The notes: a model not told the origin generated them from the letters alone. A DNA stretch of 64,000 bases from Termitomyces sp. T153 (GCA_018296165.2 JACKQL020000112.1:1-64000), one strand, 5' to 3'; positions 44,409 to 56,028 are shown, numbered from the stretch's first letter. Translations and numbers: made by a program.

Positions 44409-46081
44409 TAACCCCGCTACCCTTCCCACCATGAACACTTCCAACTGCGCCACTACCATTGCCAGAACCTCAGGTTGCCTGGGAAGCGGTTCCCCCACGT
44501 CCATCGCCATCTACCACCATGCTTTGGGGTCTGCTGTCACCCTCTGCCGATGCCCTGCCAACAGATGCCCCATCTGCGTAACCCCTTGACCCAACTCCAG
44601 CAGAAGGTCCCCGGGCATCCTCGCCAACCCATCATGGATGGACCCCAGCGCTGCCGATGCTCTGTCGAGAAGGATGCAATGCTCCCTGGCCCAGTCTATG
44701 GAAACGGAATCAGTGCTTAGGAGACGGGAAGCGAGGAAACCACTCACAAAGCACTCCTTGCTGGCCCGAGGCCACCTCGTTGGCAAGCCATTCCTCCCGC
44801 CGCCGCGCCCTCTCCGCTGCTGCCCGGACTTCCCCAGCACTGGAACCCTGCTGATTCTCCTGCACCCCTGAGCCTCCTGCCTGCTGCATCACCACCTCTG
44901 CTGCCTCTGCCTGTGCCTGCAAATGCACTGTCTGCACCTCCAACTCCTGCAGACGAGACAATCCCTCTGCGGCAGTCCCTACAGTGATGTCCTTGTCCTT
45001 CCGCGCCAAGTCCCATTCCCTCTGAAACCTGTCCAGCTCCCATCGAGCCCCGTCCCTCTCCTCCCATACCCCCTGAACCTCCTCCTCGCATGCAACCAAC
45101 AACCATTCCAAGCTCTCTACCCGACGCCACAGAAAGGCCTCCGCAACTGACCATGACCTATCCGTGGACTGCTCAACGGGGGCTCCGGATGTAGGGGAGT
45201 ATACTGCGGAACCAGGGGGGCACCCCATTGCCTGCTTGCCCCACGCCCGCTTACTGGGACCCGCCTTGGGTGAAGGGGATGCTCTCCATTTCCCTTTCTT
45301 CTGCGTGGAAGGGGCCCCCTCCCTCCGTCCACCCTGTGGGGGCCCCACCTTCATAGCAGGCGCACTAACCCATTCCCCTTCCCCAGTCCCGGAGCCCCTC
45401 CCCGACACCCTGCCCTTCCGCCCTTCCTCCAGCTGTGCTGCGACCCAATCTTGATCCCACCCTTGCTCCGCCGCGACGCAGGCGGCATGCCAACTCAGGG
45501 TGACAGAGCACTTCTCGTGCCGCAAACAGCATGGAAGGCACACTGACATGTCCCGCCGTACCCCCAATGCAGGCACCTCAAATTCACACTGTTCCCCTTG
45601 TCAGGTGCAAGACGCACACTGCAAGAGCATGTTAGTCTGGGAAACATAAAGCTAAGTAACCACTCACCGGGGCCGCTGCCTGACACCACTCAAAGGTGGG
45701 GGGACCCCTCGCCTGACCCACCGCCTTGGCAAACTGCTCCAGCATCACCTCTGCCTGTACCACCCTCGAACCCTCTGGGACAAGCCGGACCACCCCCAGA
45801 CAAATGCCAGACTTGGAGCACATAGAAGGGGCTACGCCCACCGGTGGCTGCATCACGTCTGCGCCAGACAATGGCCCTGAGGGACCTGCCATGGCTGCGG
45901 ACAACTCTGCAAAGGACCAATCAGTATTCTGGGGTACATAAGACAGACCGCCCTCACGGCTACGGTACATTGCCTCGATCCGACGGCAATCTTGGCAACC
46001 CTCTGAATCCTCGGAAGATGATGGCTGGGATGGCAGGGACGGTGACCTAGATGCTGTGGGAGAATAAGCTGAAGAAGACAT
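44409..46081 (-). pseudogene. Broken antisense gene of A2 (aORF-A)
   Basis: Same three-exon layout as A1, from MSSSAYSPTASRSPS (ATG at 46081). The first cysteine cluster reads CASCT-stop-QGEQC, where A1 has CASCTRRGEQC: CGA became TGA. The second (CLPCCLRHEKC) is intact, as are the coiled coil and the WAREHCILLDRASAALGSI domain. The coiled-coil frame runs into a stop (PSPKH, near 44710) unless intron 2 is removed, which supports that intron. The 3' end is cut by the solo LTR at 44408. Confidence 0.8.
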
Positions 46082-46202
46082 TACAACAAGCTGGGGGACT
46101 CCCAGGTGCATCCACCCCTTTTTAATAACTTAGGAAGGAGCCCCTGGCAAATGGCGGCCACACCTCAACTTCCTTCCCCATGCCGCCACTGCTCACTGCG
46201 GT

Positions 46203-46220
46203 TTGATCAATATTGATCAA
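46203..46220. promoter_or_regulatory. 18-bp palindrome, A2 copy
   Basis: TTGATCAATATTGATCAA is identical to the A1 copy at 1060-1077 although the surrounding element is heavily mutated. It has no CpG, so lack of CpG decay alone could explain its survival. Confidence 0.55.
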
Positions 46221-46295
46221 CTTCAATTCCCATGCCCTACCGATCCCCGACTCGCTCCCCATGTCTCGAGGGTCTCAATGCTGAAGGGGGGGTAA

Positions 46296-47289
46296 TGTCA
46301 CGACCCGCTCCCTAGACACTGTTCCCAACCCCTCCCGAGTTCCCGTCTAACTCCCCTGAACCCTGCCCACACTTTCGCGCCCACACTGGATAACTCTGAC
46401 ACTTCTCCGGCAAACCCCAACGGCAACTCCAAACCCTCTCCATAGCCATCAACACTCCCCCTGAAACCTTCCCCCACCATTCCTGGCCACGTCATATGTT
46501 CCCGACCCCCTACCCTAGTTTACCTGACCCGTCCCAGAGTATCACAATGTCCTTGGAGCAGCCCATGCCCCCAACTGATCCCATCAGAATACCGCCGCGG
46601 CCCGCCCTTGGATTGTACCTGACACCCATCAACTCCGCACAGCTCCGTTGACTCCCGCCACCATATCCACTGCCCTCTGGGGTACCCAGTAGTCAGTATA
46701 TAAGTCGTAGAATAACTCCTTGAACTTTAGTCTTGATATTACATTTACCGGTTTCCTATGTTTTGTCTCTTGTCTTGTCTCTGTTTCTGTTTTTAAATTT
46801 TGAATCTATCTTTTTCCTCAGTCTCGTCTTGTCTCCATCTCGTCTCAACTGTACATATTTCCTTTGTTCTTCTAAGTTCCTCTTGCTCCCTACGTCAGTA
46901 CAAACTCCGCGCACGTGCCACGACCTGAACATTCTTACAACAACTCCGACCCTTGCTCCCCACTTGGCCCGGGACCCATCAAGCCCGGGTAATCCCCTAT
47001 CCAACTCCAGCCCCGCCCCCATCACTCAAGAAGCCTCCGCTCACCCCGCAATCTATTTGCGTGCCCATGAACTAGCCCTGACACCCACCCTGGGTCAACG
47101 ACCAATACCTTTGGTCTTAGACTTCTCTGGGCCATTCAGGACTTGCTTGGGCCGTTTTCCCTAGAACCCCCTTGCAAGCCCTCCACCTCCGCTCCAACTC
47201 CAGATGCCTGGTTATAAGCACAGGATATCACATCCGCCTAGTAAGGACTCGCCAGTGTACTGAGCCCCTGTCGTCAGCGGAACCTGACA
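46296..47289 (+). repeat. 3' LTR of A2
   Basis: A 994-bp LTR from TGTCACGACC to CCTGACA. The polypurine tract (46282-46295) precedes it and TSD GTTGT (47290-47294) follows. The start motif is at 46729-46741. Confidence 0.93.
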
Positions 47290-47294
47290 GTTGT

Positions 47295-48557
47295 TATACT
47301 GAGACTCAGCATCTGGCAGGAGCTCATCCCAGTCATTCTTCCTCTAATCACAAAACAGGCAGAGATACTGTTCAAGTTCCTAGTTAACATGTTCCATCTG
47401 ACAATCTGACTGAGGGTGATAGGCAGTGGTGGTGTGGAGCTTCACTCCAAGCAGATGGTACAGCTTCTGAGTAAACTCTGCCACAGACTGAGGGCCTTGA
47501 GAGACATACCCATCAGACAGACCATGGAGCATTCAAACATTCTTCCCTTCCAGGGCAGAGCAGGTGGTGTGGGTAGGGATAAAGTGGGCCTGTTTACCAT
47601 AAGGGTCCACCACTACTATTACCACATCATACCCATAAGCATCCAGGAGATCAACAATGAAGTCCACTAAGGCCACACTCCAGTGGGCAGCAGGGACAGG
47701 GAGAAAGTGGAGCTGACCTATGAGTGAATGCTTAGTGTAGAGACAGAGATCACAGCTGCTAGTGTAGATGCCTACATATATTAGGGAATGTCCATCTACA
47801 TGAGAGTCATGGTGTTGCTCTACAATGCATCAACAGAGTTCAGGAATGTTAGGCATGTAGATGTGTCCTTGGAAGGTTAGAAGCCCATCTTGAAGACTCC
47901 ACTCATCTGCATGCACTGACTTAATTCCACTGGCTTGTTGAGCTCATAGGGACTGAGTTGTCTAGGCAACTACATCCTCTTGTGCACCCTCCTAATTTCC
48001 TTGTTGGATGTTCTTGAGGATGTTTGCCTTGTTTTCTTGGACAATGAATCCTTCTAAAGTACAAATGGCAAAGAGCTCAGGCTTGATGAGGATGATGTTG
48101 TTGTTGTCTCCTGCCCTGGTGCCATGGTCCACATACCTAGACAATGTGTCCAGTTTGCCCATACTACATCCAGGTTTGTGATGTAGCAAGAAGTAAAAGT
48201 TGGCCAGATACAGGGACCACTGAGCTTGGCATTGATTGACCTTCTTTGCTGTATGGAAGTACTCAAAGTTTTTGTGGTCTGCCCAGATTTCAAACTTATG
48301 TCATGCACCCTTGAGGAAATCCTGCCATTCTTCAAAGGACTGAATAATGGCAAGCATTTTCTTGTCATGGATTTTGTAGTTCTGTTCTACTGCATTAAGG
48401 CTCTTGGAGTAGAAGGCTACATACAGGATGCCACTTGCCATCCTCTTTTGACTGCTAAAGAGAGAAAAGTTCCCATGGCAAAGTCACAGCTATCCACTTC
48501 AACATAAAAGGGTGAGTCATCATTGGGGAATAGGAGGACTGGTTTTGAGGTAATGGC
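47295..48557 (-). pseudogene. Relic C gypsy pol, segment 2 (RNase H to integrase)
   Basis: Minus-strand order is RNase H (SPFYVEVDSCDFAMGTFLSL, near 48520), the RNase H end with HHKPGCSMGKLDTLSRYVDH (near 48150), then integrase with TAYHPQSDCQMEHVN (near 47420). It differs from family A (for example YVDHGTRAGDNNN after RNase H). Frameshifts and stops are frequent. A2 interrupts it at 47294 and B3 at 48557. Confidence 0.75.
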
Positions 48558-49766
48558 TGTCATGACCCGTCCCCTGGACCCCCACACATCGTCCAGCAAC
48601 CTCCCGTTCCCCAAAACCCTGACGCTCCGCCAAACTTCCGCCCATGCCCTGTGCCTATTTCAATTAGCCCCGACGCACCCTTGGCTAACTCTGACACCTC
48701 CCTGGCTAACTCTGACGGCCCCCTGGCCAACTTCGACGCCTTCCCCGCAGCCACTGACACTTACCCTGGATCTCCCGAACCCCGAGAACCACCCCTGCTG
48801 TTTCCAATCTTTGCCACCCATCATCAACTCAACACCCTGGCTCCTCCAACCCATTCCAGAGTATCATGACAACCTCGGGGCAACCCGCATTCCCAAATGA
48901 TCCCATCAACATATCAATGCAGCCCGACCCTTGATTGCAACCAACACCCGCCAACTCCGTCGAGCTCTGCCAAGCCCTGCCGCCACAGCCAACGTACTCC
49001 AAAGTTCTCCAGTAGTCAGTATATAAGACGTCGAGTAGCTCTTTGTACTCTAGTCTTGATATTACCTACCCATTGTTAACGTTACCTATGGTCTGATTGT
49101 TTTCTTTCTCATGTTCCGTGTTCCGTGTCTTGTTTTCCTTACTCTCCATCTCCCTGTCTTATCTCAGTCTCCTGGTCTTATCTCAGTCTCCCAGTCTTAT
49201 CCCAGTCTCCCGGTCTTGTCTTGTCTCCATTTTGTTATCATTCTCGTTATCGTTTTGTATCTCCGCTCGAATCTATTCTTGTTCCATCTCAACTCCATTT
49301 CATTTCATCCAACGCTGTCTCAGTGACTCCGTCTGGCCATTGTGCCCAAGTCTTCCTCAACCTTAACAACCTCTCGAACTCCATGATTACAATTACAAAC
49401 CCCGACACTCTTTCACCAGATCCGAACCTCACTCTTTGCTTGGTTCCAGACTCCATCAACCCCAATTGATCTTCCATCAAACCCCAGCTCCGCTCCCATT
49501 GATCGTGTAGCCTCCTACCCCTTCGCGTCCGCAAATCTCCCATACAGTCTTCTGCCTGAACCCCGCCAAGCCCGTCCTGTTTTCTCACAATCTGACTTCT
49601 CCAGACCTCCCCAGACCTGTTTGGATCACACCCCACCAACTATCTGCACAAGCAATCAGTGTCCAGAACACTTTTGAGTGTCCGGTTGCCAGTGCAAGGG
49701 GATCACGCCCGCCTAGTAAGGACTCGCCCAGTGCAGCTGAGCCCCCAGGGTCAGCAGAACCTGACA
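48558..49766 (+). repeat. 5' LTR of B3
   Basis: From TGTCATGACC to CCTGACA. TATATAA near 49019 and AGTCTTGATATTA at 49052-49064. The differences from the 3' LTR seen in the first 75 bp are all CpG-type transitions. Confidence 0.93.
49146..49221 (+). repeat. 19-bp minisatellite in the B3 5' LTR
   Basis: Four tandem units of the form CAGTCTCCYGGTCTTATCT, the first degenerate. They lie in the transcribed leader about 100 nt after the predicted start. Unit number varies among family-B LTRs here. Confidence 0.75.
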
Positions 49767-49779
49767 TAATAACAAGACT
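49767..49779 (+). promoter_or_regulatory. Primer-binding site of B3
   Basis: TAATAACAAGACT follows the 5' LTR. It matches the complement of the predicted RNA start except for one base (A for T at position 6), so it is slightly decayed compared with A1 and B4. Confidence 0.65.
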
Positions 49780-49798
49780 CTACCTTACCCCATCCATG

Positions 49799-49912
49799 AT
49801 GCCTGCACTATCTCCGCACACACGATCAAATAACTCCGATGTCTATGGTCTACCTGTGCCTGGAAACCCTTATGATTCATATGGCCCTGCCCAATTTGCC
49901 GAGGCACATTGA
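49799..49912 (+). CDS. Leader short ORF of family B (37 residues)
   Basis: MPALSPHTRSNNSDVYGLPV through GPAQFAEAH, then TGA. It begins about 30 nt after the LTR, where gag starts in family A, and has the same stop in B4. Tyr/Pro/Gly content recalls the Gag N-terminus (for example [11 protein letters not shown]). It is likely a gag vestige, possibly still translated. Confidence 0.4.
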   Translation: MPALSPHTRSNNSDVYGLPVPGNPYDSYGPAQFAEAH

Positions 49913-51478
49913 GTTGCGGATCTGACACCAAACGTCCTCTCCACTCCGGTTACATCCATACAATGGCTCCCCCCACGGACACCCTCCCCAACCCACACCC
50001 AACCTCGAACCCTTCACGCAGACCATCACATCATCTCCCACCCCACCCTTACCCTCTCTGCCAACTCTGTGCCCTTGCACAAAGTTGACCCTGATGTGAC
50101 CCAAAGAACAGCATTCTAAAAACCTGGCAACCATCCGACCAAATGAGCGACAATGTCTCCGGCACCACGCCAACCCCAACAAACAATAATGCCAACCCAC
50201 CATGAAACTGTCACCTATTGCGCAAAGGATCGCCAGCCACAATGGGACCACTGAGAACACGCTTCCCTGAAGCCCACCTGTGGATCCACCAACCCACTAG
50301 CAACCCCACAGACTGATGAATGCGACTCATCACCAACAACCTTACCGAACCCTACTACTAACCACCCGACCCTCACCACGACCACCTCCGAGGAACTACG
50401 CCCTCCGACAACTAGCCCCAAAATCACCGAAATCAAGCTCAACCCAACAACCCCAACAACAGAGCAAGAACCCCAGACCTAGGCTACGCTCCAACCCCAG
50501 AACCTGCTTCCGGTCAGTAGGGGACCTCGGTCGACTCGGCCGTCACCTCTGCCCAACAAATGAAGGGGCCCCAACACCTCCGACCCGGCCCCAACAACCC
50601 CGGAACAAGACCAAGACATCCCCGAGCCTCTGGACAGTCAGGAAAAGAATGGCTACGCACCTCCACCCTGCCGCCCAAAGCACAGCCCCAAAGTTAATGA
50701 GGAGAACCATGGCACCCCAACTCTCAACAAGGGACAACTCCGGACTGCACCGCTATTTCAACACCTTCTCCCACACAATCCGGAACCCCCAACATTGAGG
50801 ACCCTTGATGCTGACCCTCCCTGCACGCCACTCCCGAACCTAAACTCCACCACCAGACTCCGCCACCTCCCACAAAGGAACCCCCAGCATAGGAGCCACC
50901 CCAAACTAACTATAGGAAAAAGGGCCCTATATGAAGTAGTTCCCCTAAGTACTCTAAATTTGCTGACATGTTCATATAAGGGAGGGAGAAGCCCCACCAT
51001 CATCCAGAGAACATTGATCAGCTGCTCAAGCGACCTGACGACCCAAAGGGCACACGCTCCGATATCCTTAAAGGACCTCCCCCACCTGGCTCAACAACCT
51101 AAACAACCCCGTGCCAGCCCAAAACTGCCTGACCCACCCCTCTGACCCACTCCAAACCCCTCGACGCAGCTCCGGACCCTGGCAACACGACTCCGGGGCC
51201 TCCACTCCGACTCCAACATTTGATGACTCCAGGGCCTCCACTCCGACTCCAACATTTGATCAAGGGGACCTACGGCGCCAACCCAATAACAATGCCCTGG
51301 TAGCCCCCAACTCCACAACATAAATCACCACCAGCTCCAAATCCTGCCCCTATGCCGGAATATGCCCGTTGAACAGGGACCACATCACCAGAGCACCCAG
51401 AAGCAAGCCACATACGAAGTATCCTCTTTGGAGTACCCAGAAGCAGGCCACATGCGAAGTACCCTCTCTGGAGTACCC
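49913..51478 (+). other. B3 internal region, no intact coding frame
   Basis: Proline/threonine-rich frames with many stops. One stretch (about 50930-50980) still resembles pol just before RT (GAAGTAGTTCCC...GCTGACATGTTC against the family-A EVVP...FADVF segment), so this is degraded gag-pol rather than foreign DNA. Confidence 0.5.
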
Positions 51479-52255
51479 TGTCAGGTTCCGCTGACCCCAG
51501 GGGCTCAGCTGCACTGGGCGAGTCCTTACTAGGCGGGCGTGATTCCCCTGCATTGGTAACCGAACACTCGAAGACATTCCGGGTCCGGGTGGGTTGCGCG
51601 GGTAGTTGGGGAGATGTGATCCAGACAGGTCCGGGAAGGTCCGGAGAAGTCGGATTGTGGGGAAACGAGATGGTCTTGGCGGGGTTCAGGCAGAAGGCCG
51701 TACGGGAGATTTGCGGAAGCAAGGGAGTAGGTGGCTGTGTGATCAATGGGGACGGAGCCGGGGTTTGATGGGAGATCATTTGGAGCTGATGGAGTCCAGG
51801 ACCGAGCGAAGAGTGAGGTTCGGACCTGGTAAAGGAGTGTCGGGGTTCGTAATCGTAATTGCGGAGTTTGTGAGGTCGTTGGTGTCAGTTGTGATCGCAG
51901 GTCGTGCCGCGCTGATACGTTGATGGGATCATTGGAGAACGCGGATTGCCCCGAGGTTGTCGTGATACTCCGGAATAGGTCGGAGGAAACAGGGTGTCGA
52001 GTTAATGATGGGTGGCGAAGATCGGGAATCGCGGGGGTGGTTCTCGGGGTTCGGGAAGCCCAGGGTAAGTGTCAGTGGCTGCGGGGCAGGCACCGAAGTT
52101 GGCCAGGGGGCCGTCGGAGTTAGCCGGGGGGGCGTCGGAGTTAGCCGAAGTAGGCATGGGGCATGGGCGGAAGTTCGGCGGAGCGTTGGGGGTCCTTTTG
52201 GGGGTTCGGGGTTTTGATGGACGATGTGCGGGGTTTCGGGGAACGGGTCGTGACA
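51479..52255 (-). repeat. 3' LTR of B4 with internal deletion
   Basis: 777 bp, compared with 1133 bp for the 5' copy. The missing stretch corresponds to 56463-56818 and includes the TATA box, start site and minisatellite. Outside the gap the copies are nearly identical, so the deletion probably happened at or after integration. Confidence 0.88.
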
Positions 52256-52465
52256 TCACCCCCCTTTCAGCGTCAAGACCCTTCGAGACGCGGGGCAGGA
52301 CGGGGGTCGGCGGGGCATGGGAGTCGAAGCCGAGCAATATTGATCAATCCGCAGCGAGTGATAGCGGTGTGGGAGACAAAGTCGAAGTGCGGCCGCCGTT
52401 TTGTCAGGGTCCTCCTCAATCAATTAAAAGCTTTGGGCGTGCCCCAGGGTTTCCCAAATTTCGTC
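52256..52465 (+). promoter_or_regulatory. Polypurine tract and upstream region of the B4 antisense gene
   Basis: On the minus strand GAAAGGGGGGTGA (52256-52268) adjoins the 3' LTR. At 52334-52347 GCAATATTGATCAA keeps one half of the family-A palindrome; the other half is changed. A TTAAAAG string lies about 40 bp before the ATG, as in A1. Confidence 0.5.
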
Positions 52466-53596
52466 ATGTCTTCCCCCAGCGTTCCAGTGGCTTCTCCCGC
52501 CGATTTAGACGAGGTGGTGGTGTATGACGGTGGGGGTGAGGAGTTCGAGCGTCGGCGCCGGGGTAGCGTTAGGGACCGGAGTCGTAAGTGTTGTCGACTT
52601 TTCCTTTCGGGATGGTTGACGGGGTTCCTGTAGAATTGTCCGTAGTAGTAGTGGTGGATTTTCCGGGGGTTCCGAAGCGGACCAAGTTTCATCCCACGGT
52701 GCCAAAGGGGAAGGGGGCGTCCTCAGCGATGGTTCGGGGGAAGCGTCGAGCTTCCCCGCCCTTGGGGGCGGGACCCAGCAAGAGGCCGCGTGGGCGTGAG
52801 TTGTCGGCAGGGCCTCCGGAGTCCTCCCTCTTTTCTCCTGTCCCGGGCGTCCCCTCGGAGCGGTCATTGAGTCCCCCTGCGCCGATTCCTTCGATCACGG
52901 AGGTCTTCCTTTGCAAGCAGGTGGAGGCCTTGACGACGTCGTTGGCAGTACGGGAGGGTGAGCTCCGACGGGCGAGGGAGGATCGTGACGCAGCGTGGAC
53001 GGAGAAGGAAGTGATGGAGCAGGAGAGGAATACTTCGGTGCGCGTGGCGACGGAGCGAGCGCTAGAAGCACGGGGTTTGCGGGAGCGTCTGGCGCAGGTG
53101 GAGGGGCAGCCCGCAGGGGAAGCGGAGGGGCGGGGACGAGTTCCGGAGGGGGATGCGTTGTGGGCGGAGCTGGAGGCGGCGAGGCGGAGGGAGGATTGGT
53201 TGGCCAACGAGGCCGCCTCGGGTCGCGCGGGGATCCTTCGTGAGTTGTCTCCCGTTCCTCCGTTCGTTATTGACGGTTCATTTTCTGAGTTTAGGCTGGG
53301 TGCGGGAGCATCGGGTCCTCTTGGACGGTGCCTCCGCGGCGTTCGCGTCGATTCAGGACGGGTTGACGCAGGGGTCCGCAGTCCAGCCTCCGGAGTTGCA
53401 GCAGGGAATGGCGCGGTTGGAGAGGTTGCTGGCGGGGCATCGGCGACGCAATGCGGTGGCCCCGGGGTCGTGGTGGGAGGTGGCGGCCGATGCGGGGGAG
53501 GCATTGCCGGGGTTGGCGGAGATCCTAGCGGTGGTGCGGGCCCAGATGGAGGTCGACCTGGGGGTTGGGTTTCCGGGAGGTTCGGGGAGGGAGTGA
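52466..53596 (+). CDS. Antisense retroelement gene, family-B type (aORF-B), three exons
   Basis: The exons are 52466-52583, 52634-53239 and 53295-53596 (introns of 50 and 55 nt, GTAAGT...TGTAG and GTGAGT...TTTAG), giving 341 residues. It starts MSSPSVPVASPADLDE. It shares with aORF-A the basic KRRASPPLGAGPSKRPRG segment, an Arg/Glu coiled coil (near 52980-53200) and the C-terminal domain (WVREHRVLLDGASAAFASI). Intron 2 is at the same place and phase as in A1. The Zn2Cys6-like cluster is absent: exon 1 joins directly to a hydrophobic LSVVVVVDFPGVPKRTKF segment. It is the only intact gene in an element without its own polymerase. Function unknown. Confidence 0.7.
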
Positions 53597-55914
53597 GGTG
53601 GGTGTGGGCCTCGTTTCTTGTCGCTCTTGGACTTGCTGCCTTCCCGCCTATTGTATATATGATTTTTTTGTACGCAAACATGTCACTTCTTGGTCCCTGG
53701 GCGTGTGAAGTGAGATTTTTAGTTTTGTATGAGGGCAAAGTAAGCGAAACACGCAGGGGTGTGAGAGGGAGTTGCATCCCTAGTGAGTCCAGAGGCGGGG
53801 GTTACGCCCGCTAGTGCCGTCTGCGCTGGCTAGTCCCGGGGTTTGTCGGGACGGGGCGGGGCATCGCAGGAGGGCTCCCAAGGTCTGGCGGGGGTGGTGG
53901 GAGTTCTCCGGTGGGGGTCCCCGGCATTTCAGGCAGTGTCATTGAGTTCGATTCTCGGAAATTCCGACTGGAGGTGTAGGGGACGTGCGCCGTATTGGTA
54001 GTGGAGGGTGGGCCTTCAAATTCTTTCACGGTGCCCAACGGGTTCGGGGCTTTAATTGTCTTGGCAGTGCGGTTGGCGGGGGGTCATGGGGGTCTCCCCA
54101 TGGTCTGGCCCTTATGCTGGCATTGGTGGCGAGGGCGGCGGGGCCTTTTTCATTGGCGGGGTTGGGTGAGGCGAGGTTCGTCCTCGCAGTATAGTTGGTC
54201 CGGGTTGGGGTTGTGTTCCGGAGTGTTGCGTCTGTGGGCGGGCATGCTTCGGGTGGCGCTTTGGTGTGCTCCGGAGTGTCGATGACCGAGGGGGTAGGAT
54301 GCGGGGTGATCAGTCCCAACCAGTTCCTTCGGGTCCGGGGCCGAAATTTGGGGTGCCGGATCATCTACATGATATTGCTTTCCTGACCAAAGGTAAGCCC
54401 GAGGCGGACAAAGGGGGTCTTACGTATTTCTGATACTTCCTTGAGTTCGGAGGTCCGGGGGTCGGTAGTTCCTTCATCGGGGAGGAAGTGGGTGGTCCCG
54501 GAGTCGACACAAGGGTCACTCGGTGGGGATTTGTTGGTTGTTCACGGTTGTTGGGGCGGCAGGGAGGTCGGCCGCGGGGAGGCACTGGAGTAGGGTTCCC
54601 CGGGAGATGCGGCAGGGTCGGGGCTGCTCTTCATTCGTGTTCCGGAGCGGCCCGGAGATTGTTGTAAGTGTGGGGGTGGCAGTGGGGAGAGGCACTGCCC
54701 GCTTTTCTGGAGGCTCTGATGATGTGGTCCCTGTTCGGCGGACATATTCCGATGTAGGGGCGGGTTTCGGAGTGGGTGGTGATTTCTGTCACGGGGCTAC
54801 CAGGGCATCATTGTCGAGCTGGCGCCGTGAGTCTTCTTGATCAAATGTTGTGGTCGGAGCAGAGGCCCTGGAGTCGTGTCGCCAGGGTCCGGAGCTGTGT
54901 TGAAGGGTTTGGAGGGGTCTGGGTGGGACAGTTTTAGGCTGGCACGGGGTTGTTTGGGTCGTCGAGCCAGGTGGGGGGGTCCCTTGAGATTATTGGAGCA
55001 TGTGCCCATTGGGTCGTCGGGTCGCTTAAACGGCCCATTGTTGTTTTCTGGATGATGGTGGGGCTTCTCCCTCCCTTATGTGAACATGTCAGCGAATTTA
55101 GAGTACTTAGGGAACTACTTCGTATAGGGTCCTTTTTCCTATAGTTAGTTCGGGGTGGCTCCTATGCTGGGGATTCCTTCGTGGGAGGTGGCGTAGTCTG
55201 GTGGTGGAGTTTAAGCTCGGGGGTGGCATGCGGGGGGGGGTTTTGGCATCCAGGGTCCTCATTGTCGGGGGCTCCGGATTGTGTGGGGGAGGGTGGTGAA
55301 CTAGCGGCGTGGTCCGGAGTTGTCCCTTGTCGGGAGTGGGGTGCCGGGGTTCTCCTTATTAATGTCTAGAGGCTCGAGGATGTTTTGGTCTTGTTCCGGG
55401 GTTGTCGGGGTCAGGTCGGGGGAGTCGGGGCCCCTTCATTTGTTGGGCGGAGGTGACGGCCGATCGATTGAGGTCCGGAAGCAGGTCATGGTTGGAGCCT
55501 AGCCTAGGTCTGAGGTTCTTGGTTGCTGGTGGGTTGGTGGATCCACAGGCGGGCTTCCAGGGAAGCACGTTCTCAGTGGTCTCTTCGTGGCTGGCGATCC
55601 TTGTGCAGTGGGTGACTGTTCCGTGGCGGGTTGGCGTTATTGTTGGTCGGAGGGTTGGCGCGGTGCCGGAGACATTGTTGCTCATTTGATCGGAGGGTCG
55701 CCAGGCTTTAGGATGTTATTCTTTGGGTGATGTCGGGGTCAATTTTGTGCGAGAGAGCGGAGTTGGTGGAGAGTGTAGGAGTGGGGTGGAAGATGATTTG
55801 ATGGTTTGCGCGAGGGGTTGGGAGTTGGGTGTGAGTTGGGGAGGGTGTCCATGGGGGGAGCCGTTGTATGAAGGTAACCGGAGCGGAGGGGACGTTTGGT
55901 GTCGGATCCGCGAC
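53597..55914 (-). other. B4 internal region, no intact sense frame
   Basis: The conserved 3' block (GGCGGGGGTTACGCCC, near 53790) lies next to the antisense gene. In sense orientation there are pol-like vestiges: a VDSGTT protease-like string near 54505, and GAAGTAGTTCCC...GCTGACATGTTC near 55085-55125 like the pre-RT segment. The rest is stop-ridden. This is a degenerate gag-pol region. Confidence 0.45.
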
Positions 55915-56028
55915 TCAATGTGCCTCGGCAAATTGGGCAGGGCCGTATGAATCATAAGGGTTCCCCGGCACGGGTAGACCATAGACATCGGAGTTATTTG
56001 ATCGTGTGTGCGGGGATAATGCGGGCAT
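55915..56028 (-). CDS. Leader short ORF of B4 (37 residues)
   Basis: Nearly identical to the leader ORF of B3 (49799-49912), with the same stop. It starts 32 nt after the 5' LTR. Conservation between an old and a young copy may reflect recent common descent more than selection. Confidence 0.4.
   Translation of the reverse strand: MPALSPHTRSNNSDVYGLPVPGNPYDSYGPAQFAEAH

Larger units (their letters stand above)
33958..47289 (+). mobile_element. Element A2: decayed family-A gypsy retrotransposon
   Basis: This is a full-length relative of A1 in the opposite orientation, bounded by TSD GTTGT. It has 5' LTR (split), priming site, broken gag and pol, antisense gene (broken), polypurine tract and 3' LTR. 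Two family-B solo LTRs (34875-36012, 43249-44408) were inserted later. Inactivation is mostly by C-to-T/G-to-A changes, turning CGA codons to TGA. Pol carries about 200 nt of extra linker at 39625-39870 relative to A1, so A2 is a slightly different subfamily. Confidence 0.93.

Noticed and set aside
49146..49221. CRISPR-like regular repeats
   Set aside because: Units are head to tail with no spacers, within a eukaryotic LTR. This is a minisatellite.
54490..54515. Functional protease in B4 from the VDSGTT string
   Set aside because: The surrounding frame lacks the flap and V-L-G-x-x-W-L motif and is stop-ridden. At most it is a vestige.
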